A stretch of DNA of 64,000 nt from Phytophthora hibernalis (GCA_012656075.1 JAAKBF010000088.1:124001-188000), one strand, 5' to 3'; counted from the stretch's first letter, positions 1 to 11,527 are shown. Numbers and translations: made by a program. The notes: generated by a model not told the origin, from the sequence alone.

Positions 1-594
1 TAAAAATATTATCGTGGTAGGCGCGCATACATCGTTTCGGAGCTGGTCGACGATACAGTACTGGATTGTGAATCAGCAACGTGCGTAGATCAAGAGAAGC
101 TTCGAGGTCGTATTAGATGCGTCGAATCAGACTGAAAGAAGCTAGTGATAGTTGTAATATCATTGCTAGGTGGGGACCTAACTTTACCAGAGGCAACAGC
201 CTCTTTGTAGAACTTGACAACGTTCTGATGCCTTTTTATTGAGTGCGCCGCAACCATTGCGGCCATGGCCGGTCGATCGGCTCTGCGCGTGTCTTTCACT
301 CCCTCCCTGTAATGGATGCACACGAGGTGCTTCTGTCACCCACGCCCGGTAGCCCTGTATCTGCAAACTGTTGTCTATAGTAGCCTTGAGGACGGCCGCA
401 CGACGCCATACTTGGTGCTCGAGATGACGACGAGCTTCGTCAGCACGAGTCTGCTCCTTTGTGTGCTTGTTTGTCTGGATGGGGTGGAGCCTAAGCTATA
501 CACTTCATGTGTATATACATATCCGAAAATATGTATACAGCAATACAGCCGCAGACAAGCAAATCGCTTGTGATAACAAAACCGCGACTCGGGG

Positions 595-680
595 CTTTAA
601 ACCCAGGCGCCTAAAATCCGGCGTTTGGCCCGTCCATAACCCAAACGCCGGTTTAAAAGAATGGAAAACGCCGGAATAAA
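595..680 (+). repeat. Short dispersed repeat, copy 1
   Basis: GCCTAAAATCCGGCG lies at 609-623, AAACGCCGGTTTAAA at 643-657 and GCCGGAATAA at 670-679. The last two words recur in the same order and at almost the same spacing at 1222-1258, and the first recurs at 1417-1431. The GCCGG and TTTAAA words could be the end of a small non-autonomous element, but no transposase or target duplication is visible. Confidence 0.5.
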
Positions 681-1221
681 ATGTCTTGTTAAATGTAAGG
701 TGTTCATCGTTTGTCCTGCATTGTGCGATACATATCCTCGTTTTCGTGGCAAGTTATCACTAACATCGGTAGACAAAAGCCCAGATCGACGCCAGCAAAT
801 GCAAACACAACAGCAAGATCGAAATGTTCAAAAGCAGATCCGAGTAGAGGGCTTCCAGGACCACGTGGCGTCGCAGCATCCCTAGCGCTGGAGTGCGTAC
901 CAGAAGGTCACTCCACAACTGATGAAGCAGCATGCTTCTCAACAATAATTGAGACGTTTAGTGCAGTACAAAAGGCTCGTGCGGGTTTCGCGCAGGCTTC
1001 AGGCAGATGCATCAGGTGGGCGATGGTTTTTTGCACTTAAATGAACTTAATTACAAAAAAGCTCCGATCAAAAAAATTCAAAAATGGACATGCTTGAACT
1101 GCTTCCGTATGGGCCTAACGGACCTCTCACTGAGGGGACCTTCCCAGCAAAGCTGTACGAGTATTAAGACGCATAACCGAAGGATAAATCGCGACATAGC
1201 ACCCTGGAAGCTCGTGTTTCT

Positions 1222-1431
1222 AAACGCCGGTTTAAAGAAATTGAAATCGCCGGAATAAGCATTAATCCGGCTAGTATAAGATGTTTTAGACAATCCTATG
1301 GATAGGATAATCCTCGAATCTAATTTGTATATACCGGTACTGGTATACAGCCCAAAAACCATTATTATACTGGTTTTTTGCCTAAGTGTTTTTAGCCTGC
1401 TCCGTTTAAATAGGGTGCCTAAAATCCGGCG
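1222..1431 (+). repeat. Short dispersed repeat, copy 2
   Basis: AAACGCCGGTTTAAA occurs at 1222-1236, GCCGGAATAA at 1249-1258 and GCCTAAAATCCGGCG at 1417-1431, all in direct orientation relative to the copy at 595-680. The first and last repeat pairs enclose about 800 bp, so this may be an insertion flanked by direct repeats or a decayed pair of element ends. Confidence 0.5.
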
Positions 1432-1475
1432 CGTGCCGGTTACATGCCATCGGGTTGAAAGGGGTTACGCCTTAA

Positions 1476-1493
1476 CCCCATGCACACGGAGGG
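1476..1493 (+). repeat. piggyBac-like left terminal inverted repeat
   Basis: An 18-bp terminal repeat beginning CCCC immediately after TTAA at 1472-1475. It pairs with 5821-5838 at 15 of 18 positions. Confidence 0.85.
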
Positions 1494-1519
1494 GTGACAT
1501 GGATGTGATACCAAAACTT

Positions 1520-1544
1520 CTTATGCTGTTCTGAACAGCATAAG
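1520..1544. promoter_or_regulatory. Left subterminal palindrome of element 1
   Basis: Two 12-base arms, CTTATGCTGTTC and its complement GAACAGCATAAG, flank a single central T. The identical 25-mer occurs at 5784-5808 near the other end. Subterminal palindromes of DNA transposons are often transposase-binding sites; that role is inferred here. Confidence 0.7.
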
Positions 1545-1899
1545 GAATCGTATGAGTTATAGTATGCCTTAGTTTAGTCAAGTATTTTTGGACTTTTTCG
1601 CACGGCTTGTTGCTAAGCTCCCCGGTAATAATCCCCGCAAAGAGGCTGCGTCGTGTGACACGCTTTATTAAACCAATCACATCAGGTCCCGACTTTCTGA
1701 ATTTTGAGATTCGTGTGGTGGGGACAGGACAGAGTGCAAACGCGTGCCACGAGCGCCAAATTGCTTTCTGCACGAGACCAAGACGAATAAGAAGCGCAAC
1801 CAGAGCAAGCCGTTGTTTCTGACAGAGAAGACACGTACACATCAAGATGCTACATGCATTTAATGCATTACGAGCTCTGAAGCGAAGCGAGGATCTTAT

Positions 1900-4800
1900 C
1901 ACTCTGTAACGAATACGACTAGCCTTGGGCGCGAACTCTCCGTTTTGCCACGCCATGTGCCAAATCTGCGAGCGGGTGAGCGTCTCGTTCTTTGCGTGTC
2001 CGCGAACCTTGTTGCACAGCGTAACCAAACCGCGCTTGCCATGAGAACACTGCGGGCAGAAGAAGGTTGAGGTCCCTCCTCTCTTCTTTTCTTGTAGAAC
2101 GAACACACCTTGCATTGGCGCTGCCGCAGACGCAACACACCGTTGTTCATGCGCGAATCGGTCGTCTGAGCAAGAGTGTGATCTCCATTCACGTCAACTG
2201 GCGTCTCACTTGACCCCTGCGCAGCAACGTCAGATCTTGTGCTGGTGAAGCTGGCTTCAGTCTGTTCGATCATCTCTTGGTGTAGTCTGGCCAGGAACTC
2301 GAAGAGTGAATTCTTCCTCTTCTTCTTCTTCTCCCACAGCTTCCTGTAGATGATGTACGCATTCACAAACGCCATATCCATAAGGCCAAGAAAGAGACCT
2401 TTATAGTATTTACTGAACCTGCAGACCAGAACAGCATAAGTGAGAATTCGTAGCAACTCCTTGTCAGCATATTGTTGTCAACCGCACCTTATTGCCATCT
2501 GCATCGAGTACGCTTGCATGCGTAGCTGATCATGACGATCGACGCCTCCCATGTAGCGTTAATACTCCGCAACCGGTCCTGGACAGGGTACATCGCTTTG
2601 GGCCCCTCTCTTCTCCCGTCTCCGAACTGTGGTCGGCTCTGCCGTCACTTGTGAAGCCACGAAGTACACGACGGTGTTGTCTGCCCACATCAGTGTCACA
2701 AGTCCCGGGTTTGATTTGGCCACTGCCATTCGGAAAGATCCACGTGGTGTCCTGGCTTGTCGTTTCTTCTTCGGGTACGTCAGCGCATCGCACCAGCCCT
2801 TTCGGTCAATCTGCATAGTGCCGATGTAGTTGAACCCCATTGTCCGGAGTTGCTGCGCCAGAGGTATGAACGAGTAGTAGCGGTCTCCAATCACCAACCG
2901 ACGCCCTTCGTACGGCATCCCACGAAACACACACGCATTGTTACGGATCACAGCCGCTGGACCGTTCTTGGTGTCGATAGATTGAGAGCCTTCAGTATCA
3001 CCAGCCCTCCCGATGTCGAGCTCAACCCTGCATTTGGCCAAACGATGACATGTCAGTTTACCATCTCGAGAGTAAACCCATCCTGTCAGCATACGTACCG
3101 CTTGCAATACCCAGTCTCAGCGCAGCAAGTCATGACACACTTGGAGCCCCATCGATGTGGCTTGTCTTTCATGAAGGTCCTCGTACGGTTTCGGCGGTTG
3201 TGAGACGGAAGGACACCTTCGTCAATGGCAATGGGCGATCCAAGTACATACCCCTGCTTGAAGCTCTTCTCTAGAACCGACAAAACGGAACGAATTTTCC
3301 AAGCTCGATCCGTTGTGGCCGCGGGGTCCTCGTTGTCAGTAAAATGGATAAATCGTGAAATCTCTCGAAACCGGTCACGCGCCATCACTTTGCCGAAAGT
3401 TCCCGCAGGTAGAACACCGATCCCATCCTTTTGCCAGTGTTCATCCATTTGTTTGCAAGGCCGAAGCGCATGAACGAGCATCAAACCAATCCATTGTACA
3501 ACTTCGTGAGGAGCAATCTTCTGAAATTTCTCAAACTTCCTTCGTAATGTAGCTTTACTTCTCTGTGCGCGGTGAGTGACGCTGCTTTCTCTCTCTTCTG
3601 CCTTTTGGAGTCTTGACTCGAGGGTTTGCTGCCAGTAGAGATGCGTCTGGGCTGCCACTTGTCGCCAAAATGTCTTTGGGAGGAAGTAATAAAAGCGCTG
3701 AAGCGGGGATTTGGAAGCCGGCATGATGTCTTGTGATGGCCCGCAGTACCCTTCGTACATCTTGTCCACAACTGGGTCTGCGACGATCTCTGCTTCAACG
3801 TTGTCGGAAAGCACATCCCAGCCGTCCACCTTCATTTGGTCCAGTCGTCCATCGTTCTACACCTCAGAAAAACCTGTCGGCATAACAAAACCGTTACAAG
3901 CTGTTCAAGTCAGACTAGAAAACAACAGCGCATGCTCACCTTGTACACTCATGTGCCAGCGCTCGCGTTCATCGGCATCCATCAGACCGGCGAGGTGGCG
4001 TAGTCCTTGTTGTAAACTTTCGGTCTTGCTCGAATCGGCGTCACTTGACTCACCATCTGAGTCTATGCTAGAAATAGCATCCGCCGAGTCAACGGCGCCC
4101 TCGCCATCACTTTCAAGTACAGTCCCACCACGTGGATCACCAACATTTGGGTCGAGGACATCAGTGTAGCCAAGCGACAACGGCAGTCTACCCCCGGTTC
4201 TTTGCAGTACTTGGCGAGTGCTCTCACCGACGGCAGGATCATCGTCTTCGTCCTTCTGCTCTTCATCACATCTCCCCACGCCTTCGTCAGAATCCGGATC
4301 TTCTTCATCATCATTGTCACTCCCGGCATCGTTGTCAGGCCCGTAAGCCTCGTCTTCGGAGCCAACGTTCGATGCCGTGTCGCTTTCATCATTTTGAGAA
4401 GATGCACTCAAACCATTGGCGGTAGAAACGCCCTCGTCAACCCTGGTGTCAGTAACGCCCTCACTGCTTTCTTCTTCGACTACAGCATTGAGTTCTTCAC
4501 ACGGAGCCACTGTCGTGCCAGGAGGAATGTCACCAGCTACAGTTGTCGTGTCTGGACCGGCGGCGTTCGTGTTAGCATTAGTTCCATGAGCTGTGGTTTC
4601 CATGTCAGCATTCTCGACTTGCATGTCATCTACGTCAGCATTAGCCTCCACCGCTATTCCGCCCCAGTCAGGATAGGTGCTTGGCGTGACCACCATGTCA
4701 GCATTGCCTACAATGATAAGATAATCCAAGTCGGCATACCACACGGTACGTCGATGTCAGCATAAACACAGAAATTATTACCCTCCGGGGAACGTGGCTT

Positions 4801-5535
4801 GTCCGTAGGAGGCAATACTGTCCTTCCGTCGCTTACTATAGCCCGATGCGCCATATCACGTTAGCCAGCACTACAACAAACCGTAAATACATCACACTTA
4901 CCCGTGCTGTTCTCATCGCCCCATACGTTACCAAACGCCGCTATGACTCGGCGGCGTAGCGCGGCATCTGCTTCAATCTGCTTCTTCGTCCGCTTCTTGG
5001 GTGGTTTCGGGACCGTTGCTTTCGAAGGTTTTGCAGACGCAGATAATCGGATCGCATGTTTCTTGGCCGCTGTCTTCGTTGCCGGCTCAGGTGCTGCGGC
5101 TCGACGTTGGCGCTTGGGCCGAGGGGGCGCTGCTTCTTGTGAGGAGCTGCGGACTAGCGTACATATTACACATGTCAAGATAAGCTACAGATATGTAAAC
5201 ACAACACGATGCGGCAAACAGCTGAGCATCCGTGCGCACCAGCACATTGACAATCTGTAGCAGTCGACAGAGATCTTTGTCCTCGCGCAGGTATGCCAAT
5301 AGCTCGTCCTCGCCGTTGAAAAAGTCGACGCCCTGTGTACCACCCTTCAAAGTGCGTCCAGGCTTTAGGTAGTTGGCACTACAGTAGTAAACACATCATA
5401 TAGAGTTAGTATGATGAGAGCAAGAACATGGTACTGGGTCCATACGCACTGAATCTGAATCTTCGTAGCAGGCTTCCACGACCAGCCCTCGGAGCGAAGG
5501 CGGGGCCATATGTCCCGGAAGTCCATAGCGTAGGC
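1900..5535 (-). pseudogene. piggyBac-like transposase with oomycete IWP/GW-WK N-terminal domain, frame broken
   Basis: The product would be a cut-and-paste transposase acting on the ends of element 1. Reading from the right: an N-terminal exon with MDFRDIWPRLRSEGWSWK; an exon with GVDFFNGEDELLAYLRED; a Lys/Arg-rich stretch (about 5130-4880); and an Asp/Glu-rich region (4744-3905). The catalytic core (3835-2560) carries AIDEGVLPSHNRRNRTR with the first Asp, VIGDRYYSF with the second and MWADNTVVYF with the third. The conserved RYMGGVDRHDQLRMQAYS follows (about 2550), then KYYKGLFLGLMDMAFVNAY and a cysteine/histidine zinc ribbon ending near WHMAWQNG (about 1950). Likely introns are 3098-3028 (gtacgt to ag) and one ending near 2420. 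A TAA precedes RYMGGVD, and the zinc ribbon is split by a one-base shift near 2090. The start was chosen at MAYAMDF; upstream residues are unlike the family. Confidence 0.8.
3028..3098 (-). other. Intron in transposase of element 1
   Basis: The donor gtacgt follows the codons for YCK and two bases of Arg. The acceptor is aatgcag, and the next exon reads VELDIGRAGDTEG in frame. Element 2 has a gtacgt donor at the same codon and phase (8306). Confidence 0.7.
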
Positions 5536-5783
5536 CATCGCGCTTGTGCTCTGCCGCTCGAAATTCAAGAATGAGTGGTTGGCGGCTGAGCGCGAAGGGG
5601 AACCGATTTTTGGCTGATTTTTGAGGAAAATGAGCCTGCTCCTGCACACGGTACTTCGACCCAGTTGGTTGGGTAGCCAAGTAGACGCTCAGTATTACGT
5701 GGACCAATCAGATCTTCTTAACTTGTGGGAAGGGACGATGATCCTGCTTTGCGGATTTAGAGGCATAGTTAAACCAAGTAGTT

Positions 5784-5808
5784 CTTATGCTGTTCTGAAC
5801 AGCATAAG
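5784..5808. promoter_or_regulatory. Right subterminal palindrome of element 1
   Basis: Identical to the 25-mer at 1520-1544 (arms CTTATGCTGTTC and GAACAGCATAAG around a central T), lying 30 bp inside the right terminus. It lies upstream of the transposase gene, so it could bind transposase and also influence transcription. Confidence 0.7.
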
Positions 5809-5820
5809 ACTGTTTGCCGA

Positions 5821-5838
5821 CCCTTCGCGTGCAAGGGG
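5821..5838 (-). repeat. piggyBac-like right terminal inverted repeat
   Basis: The minus strand reads CCCCTTGCACGCGAAGGG and is followed outward by TTAA at 5839-5842, the partner of the left end at 1476-1493. Confidence 0.85.
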
Positions 5839-5842
5839 TTAA

Positions 5843-6698
5843 CCCGAAATTTTGTAATCGTGCTTAAGACGAAACAATTGTGTGGTCACCAGGGATGTTA
5901 AGCTTTCTTTTAATCACGTTTATTTTATCTTCTTATAATGCAAAAGAAGATCGGTCAGAATAGGTGGGCGACTTCTTTTGTTTCTTATAATCATACTAGT
6001 AGTATTATTGTCACTTTTTATGACTTTGCCAATAATCATATTTTTTGAAAGAGCTCACCCTTATAATAGAACACTGGAGTGGAGCGATTTTCGCTGTATC
6101 TGATCAGAAGGGATCTGTTTTCAAAGTCAAGATGAGTATTTTAAACTAGATACTGGCAATCGGATGGAGCTGACAAAGTACTGGCAGATCCATGTTTTCA
6201 TTAAAAGAAGACCGCTTGATTTCTTCTTTTATCTTCTTTTAATCAAAAGAAGATTTCATTTTTTCAGAAGGCTTTCTTTTTGGCCCTGGTTCGGGAACAC
6301 GTTCTGTGCTGAAATATTTACAAGCTATGATTGGCTAAAACTTAAAAACGAATTGTACAGGTTTTGCTCATTCGTATTCCAGGATCCAGATTTCCAGAAC
6401 ACCAACATGAGGCGCTCCAGACATTTGTGCCAGGAAATAGCGAGCAAGGAAAAGACGATTTTGGCTTTCCCCGAGCCAACCGTATTGGGGTCAATGAAAG
6501 ACCCAAGAACTTTGTATTCGTACGTAGCTCCAAGATGCACATGTACACAGTGTTCTAGTCCTACGGGTGTGGTCGAGGTGCCTGCTCATACCGGTACGCC
6601 CACGCTGGCACCCACATATAGCGGAGTCATCAAAATATGCACGTATCGGACACAGCGATTCCTATCTCATTTAATCCAGTAATCGTCCTACTCGTCAC
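5843..6698. other. AT-rich intergenic stretch with hairpins
   Basis: No recognisable gene. Runs of TCTTCTTTT and AAAAGAAGA recur. Positions 6231-6254 form an inverted repeat of 10-base arms (ATCTTCTTTT) around AATC, and a weaker version lies near 5928-5953. A minus-strand frame at 6540-6325 is open but unlike any family I know. Confidence 0.5.
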
Positions 6699-9600
6699 TC
6701 ATTCTTCATTCACCTCCGCGGCGATGCTGCCGCTCTCTTCTTCGTCACCACCAGCGCGTTCTTTGCTGGTAGAAGACGCAACATCAGCCGGCCCTTCGTC
6801 GTCTTCATCTTGGCTCCCTATTCGTCGTCTCCATTTCACTGGCGCTTGCGTTTTCGGTCGCCTTCGCTCTCGCTGTTCGGCGCTGGATTTCGCGGCCACA
6901 ATCGTGGGTGCGGGCGCTTGGTTCCGTTTTCTCATTTGTAGAGCCAAATCTGGGAGCACGTCGTTGAGTTGCCAGAAGAGTGTTTCCACACTTTCTGACA
7001 GCGATAAGTCCTCAACAGGAATAATTGTTAGTGCAAACCACGTCCACGGCCATCACAAAATAAAACACTCGTACCAGGCAGTTTCGGACTGGCTACAAGC
7101 GGCGCAATAGTACTTCGTAGCCCGCCTTTTTCGATGCGGCATTTCGTAATGGAGCAAACCTTGCATTGTCGGTGACGGTGTTTCTAAACACGGTTTACCA
7201 CGGACTTTCAACTGGATCGTGGCCCTGAGCCACCGAAGGAAACGTTCCAGACGTATCGTCTTGGTTTTACTGGTCTGCAGAGCTGGGAAATGATAATGTT
7301 TACAATAAATGAACAACATGTCGTAATACAGCATGTATCTGGTCGCACAGCGCGTACATCGCGGACGGTCGAACTCCGCCATACAACATAAAAACTTACT
7401 CTCTCCGTGAAATCCCGCTCTTGCAGCCCTAGCATTTCAGCGTGCAGCTTCAGCAAAAACTCAGCATGCTCCACCGGTTTCACGCCAGTACGTTTCTGTG
7501 ACTCTTGAAACACAATGTAGGCGCTCACAATAACCACGTCCACCAGCCCCATGAAGATTGCCTTGTAATACTTCTTGCACCAAGTCTGGAGTTGTAGAGA
7601 ATAACGCTGGAGGCGGAGTTGATCGTGAACATCGACGCCTTCCATCCAACGATGGTAGTCCCGGATCATCGCTGGACACGGGATAGTTAGTTTGGCGGCT
7701 TCTAGTGCCGTGCGTGCGTCTCCTGCTCCGAGCATAATACGTAGTTAGAAAACTTGAACTTTTCATCGCCTTTTTCACAGTATTCGTACCGCACGTTTCC
7801 ATGGCACGACCCGAACCTGTACCCAAGAATTGAACGAGCATTCGGTCCCACGAAACGAGAACTGTCATCAGCGGGCAGGTTTTGCTACCGCCCTGCGAGT
7901 AGTACCATGATGCATTTTTGGGTCGATCACGGTTTTTCTCGACAATTTCTGGGGGTATCCAACTATGTCGCCCATGGTTGAGCCGATACTGTATACATTA
8001 CGCTGCAACAACTGAAAAGTGAGCTGGACCGAGGTGTAGAACCGATCGGTTACCACTAAATGGTAGACGTCGTCCGGTGGGGATGGTAGCACAGCCTCGA
8101 GGTTACGTATGACCGCCGATAGACCTGTGTTTGGGTCAGTGGACAGCCGACTATCTGGAACGTTACCGACTTCCTCAGTATGTTGTGCTTTTCCGCAATA
8201 AACTTCAAGTCAACATGCTGTCAGATATACCAAAAGAACATCATGTCAGCTACATGTTTAACTTTGCCAAAAAAGAATGAATCCATTTGGACTCAAAATG
8301 ACGTACCTCATGCAGTATGAGTTGTCAGCACAGCACGTCAAGAACATCTTTGTGCCCCACTTGTGAGGCTTTGCCTTCAAATACTGACGCGTGGGGTTGT
8401 TGCGGTTCCTTGACGGGATGACTCCCTCATCGAAATTAATTACTGGCGGGGTCTTGTATCCCATGGGAAATGTCCCTTGTAGAGTATCAACTACTGAGCG
8501 TATGTTCCACGCTCTATCGATAGTAGCCCTCACGTCAGCGTTGTTCGTAAAGTGAATGTTGGCCATGATATGCTCAAATCGGAGAGGTGGCATGTAGTCG
8601 TTGAAGGTCCCGCGAGGCACAGCCCCAAAATGTTTTGTCTGCCAATGGCCGCGGAAACGCCGGCGGTGTGGATTCAGCATCCTGGCCAATAACAATCCCA
8701 GCACATGCAAAGTTCATTAGGCTTGATGTCGGGCTTTTCTTACTCACGCTCCATAAATTCATCTTTGACTTCTTTCCGGGGTTATCTTCTTGTCGAACAT
8801 TCGGTTCACTGTTGCCGTAAGGTTCTGCACGAAATATCGGTTTGACTCCTTCGCTACATTTCTCCAGAAGTACTTTGCATGAGAAACAGGAACAACTTCA
8901 ACGGCGACTCTGCTAGATCCAACACTTAATCACTTGGTCCTACGATCTAGTGTACAAGTCGGGGTAACGCTTACCAAGCGGAAACTGCTCAGAGTCTACA
9001 AATCAATAGCATTAGCACATGTTGTATGATACAGCACCATGAGTATGCATGTAATATGACAGCACCACATGCCCAGCCGCCTGCACGCATGTCGACCATG
9101 TTCTCGTCGTCTTTCTCAAAGTTAACCATGTCTTCATTCTCCAGTACATTCCACAGTCTCGCCGTCCAATCATTCAATGTAGTATTACAGTGCTGGGCAT
9201 TCATAATGGTCGTCTTCATCAGCGTTTTCACGCGCTTGCAATGCTTCTCTCGCTCGTTCTATCTCCTCGTCATCATCAAAGAAACAGATTTCAGGCTCGG
9301 TGTTGTCGCAATCCGAATCGAGCACCGTGAACTCGGCGATTTCTGGCTGAGTGGATTCAGCAATTGTCGGAACGGCTCACGTCCCACTCGCCGTACACTC
9401 GCAATCCCGTTCGGATGTCGAACACCCCGGCTCGTGTAGAACTTCATTTCTAGCATGTAACAACACCATACATACAATAAACAACATTAGTACACATGTT
9501 GTACAACTAATCATGTTGGATAAGCATGGATGATATCGCGTTGTATGCATGTTGTATGCATGCAGATGTTGTACCTGACGTTGATTTGAGATGCTGTATC

Positions 9601-10551
9601 TTCACACTGGATAGATGCTGGAAGCTGATCTTGGTGTAAGGTCCTACACGATATACAACATAATCAGTGAGTTCATGTTGTCAGATACATCAATCTTTCC
9701 TGTCGTAACTCGAAGTTGACGGGTCTGCTTCGGTCAATTGCACCTCTTTTTCGGCGGGAGTCTCCTCGCAATTACTTGGTTTGCGCTTCTTCAACTTCGA
9801 CGACACAGGGGTGAATCCGCCTTGTGTTTCGGCGGGGACTTCTTCTTCGTTTCTTTCTTCTTGGCCGACGCAGCCTTACTCAACCTCTCCCGCGCGTCCT
9901 TGTGCGCCGATCCGCCTTTAACTTCAGCAGCCGCAGATGCAGCACAACGTTGAACAGCAGCCGCTTTCTTCGCCTCAGTTGCCTTGTCCCAATTTTACTG
10001 TGCTTGGCTCCGCGTCTTTGGCTCGGTTTTGCGGCCGCTTTGCCACGCTTTGGCCTAGCGGGAGCCTTTTCTTGTCAGACTTCGCCTTCCGCGGAAGGGA
10101 CACCATCTCTTCTTCATCGTCGTCTAGGTCCGCCTGCGGGACAGTCTCCGCCGTCTTCGTTGACTTCCCCATCCTCGTCTGTTTCTTCGTCGGGCACGTA
10201 GTCCTCGTCTTTCGCGTTGTACTTACGCGCAACAGGCGCCTTCTTCCCAGACCCAGCCAGCTGGCGTCTTGGCGGCAACCGCACGGCGCTCCTCCGCAAT
10301 TTGCAGATTAAGATCCCGCCATCCTTACCCGTTGATGCTCTCCAAGCATTTGGGGGCTCGGCGCTGGGTTTTACGCGCAGGCTGCTGCGCGGGATCTTCG
10401 CCGAAGTCTGCGTCGTTCTCGCGCTCCCCGCCAGGTACTTTGCATGCTCCTTGACTATGCGCTGCTGCTCCTCGTTACTTCGGCCCGTGGGACGGTCGAG
10501 AAAGTGTTGGTGCTGCACCCGGGATTCCCGTCGAGGTGTCTTCTTCTCCAT
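6699..10551 (-). pseudogene. Second piggyBac-like transposase, decayed (element 2)
   Basis: The exon at 8710-8258 holds the first catalytic part, with NFDEGVIPSRNRNNPTRQYL and KPHKWGTKMFLTCC. The segment at 8092-7868 holds VVTDRFYTSVQLTFQLLQ with the second Asp, and the third lies in MTVLVSWDRMLVQF (7868). MIRDYHRWMEGVDVHDQL and YYKAIFMGLVDVVIVSAY follow (7735-7450). A partial zinc ribbon (YYCAACSQ) lies near 7090, and a Lys/Arg then acidic tail at 6989-6699 is probably the last exon. The N-terminal part has a basic region (10551-9975) and an acidic region (about 9340-9150). Several frame changes separate the parts. I found no convincing terminal repeats, so the element boundaries are unknown. 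Same family as element 1, but clearly diverged from it. Confidence 0.75.
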
Positions 10552-10792
10552 GCGTTTCCTTGGGTGTCTTGCGTTCTCTTAGTCTTTTACTCAAATGAGC
10601 ACCAGCCACTGATGCGGAGACGGGGAGGGAGTCTGGAGCCAGATCTGCATCGTTTACCAACGGTATTATGTTTAGCCCTGTGCAATTGCAGGAACGTCCC
10701 GGTTTTGAAAGGTTCAAATATACTTGGTTTCACTATATTTTGGCCGTTTTCCGATCCAATCCCTATTCAAACAAGTTGTACGTTCAACATGA

Positions 10793-11291
10793 TTGATGAT
10801 GTCAGATACAATGGTTGGGCGCTGGGGGATTAAAGGTAGAATGGAGAGGTCACACGATGAAATCGAGTGGAGCTATATGGACGTCAATCCTATTGCTGCC
10901 AAGTACGGCGGTTTGCCGGCGCGGCCGGTGGTCCGCGCGGAGGAGTACTTACGTGTGACGTTGGCTAAGAAGTCGGCGGGGCTTGACCCTTTGCTGGGCC
11001 TGTGGACTGTATTTTGGTGACTGGGTGTGCGCTGGACGAGCATGTGGACAGGAACCGCCTGGCGAAATGCGCCGGTGCCAATAAGCGCCTGATGGAGCCC
11101 ACAGTGCGCAAGGAGGTGGACGCAGTGGGCGTCCGTACAGTCGTCAAGACGTCACCTGCTGCACTGTGCGTAAAATTCGACTGCGAGGCGCTCACGATGA
11201 TCGTCCTGCGCGTGCTGGACGAGTACCGCGCGTATCTAGGGCGGGTGGCGGCAAACAACAGGAAGAAGCGGGCGAAGCACCCACTTGGTCC
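10793..11291 (+). pseudogene. Unrecognised coding fragment cut by copia LTR
   Basis: Two plus-strand frames meet near 11010. The first encodes MERSHDEIEWSYMDVNP and continues to LLGLWTVFW. The second continues with DCILVTGCALDEHVDRNRLA and runs open into the copia LTR at 11292, where it soon stops. Codon use and the absence of low-complexity sequence suggest a once-real protein. I cannot name the family. It appears to have been interrupted by the copia insertion. Confidence 0.35.
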
Positions 11292-11527
11292 TGTGATGAT
11301 AGAAGATAGGAGCGAGTGACCTTGAGCAGAGAAGAACGAAAATGGAAGAGATTTGTTCCCACGGAGAAAGATTGGGATTGAGGAGGAAACCCCGCAGGAT
11401 GAAAACCTCCTCTGTTAGTTAGACATGCAAAGCTATCTGTCTCATACAAATGGTCAATCAGCTATGAGACTGTACGCAGGCGGCTTCAACTACACGGTGA
11501 TAAACTGTGAGCCGGCAGAGATCGACA
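11292..11527 (-). repeat. copia 3' LTR
   Basis: On the plus strand it starts TGTGATGATAG and ends ATCGACA, so on the element's own strand it runs TGTCGAT to TCACA, with the canonical TG and CA ends. Its first 35 bp recur beside the primer-binding site at 16814. The outer boundary at 11527 is inferred from the adjoining purine tract and is less certain than 11292. Confidence 0.6.

Larger units (their letters stand above)
1..1471. other. Gene-poor left flank
   Basis: No reading frame here resembles a family I recognise; all are under about 110 codons and overlap one another on both strands. The stretch contains copies of a short repeat built on the words GCCTAAAATCCGGCG, AAACGCCGGTTTAAA and GCCGGAATAA (separate entries). 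It ends at the TTAA that borders the piggyBac-like element. I see nothing else in it. Confidence 0.5.
1476..5838 (-). mobile_element. Complete piggyBac-like DNA transposon (element 1)
   Basis: The left end at 1476-1493 reads CCCCATGCACACGGAGGG. The right end at 5821-5838, read on the minus strand, is CCCCTTGCACGCGAAGGG, with 15 of 18 bases identical. TTAA abuts both ends (1472-1475 and 5839-5842), as expected for the piggyBac superfamily, which inserts at and duplicates TTAA. A 25-bp near-perfect palindrome lies 26 to 44 bp inside each end. The interior encodes a DDE_Tnp_1_7-type transposase on the minus strand. Both ends are intact but the transposase frame looks broken, so it may be mobile only in trans. 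Confidence 0.9.

Noticed and set aside
6664..10832. TTAATCC at the left and a matching word near 10828 as possible ends of piggyBac element 2
   Set aside because: Only about seven bases agree beyond the TTAA, there is no CCC start, and no further inverted match, so chance is likely.
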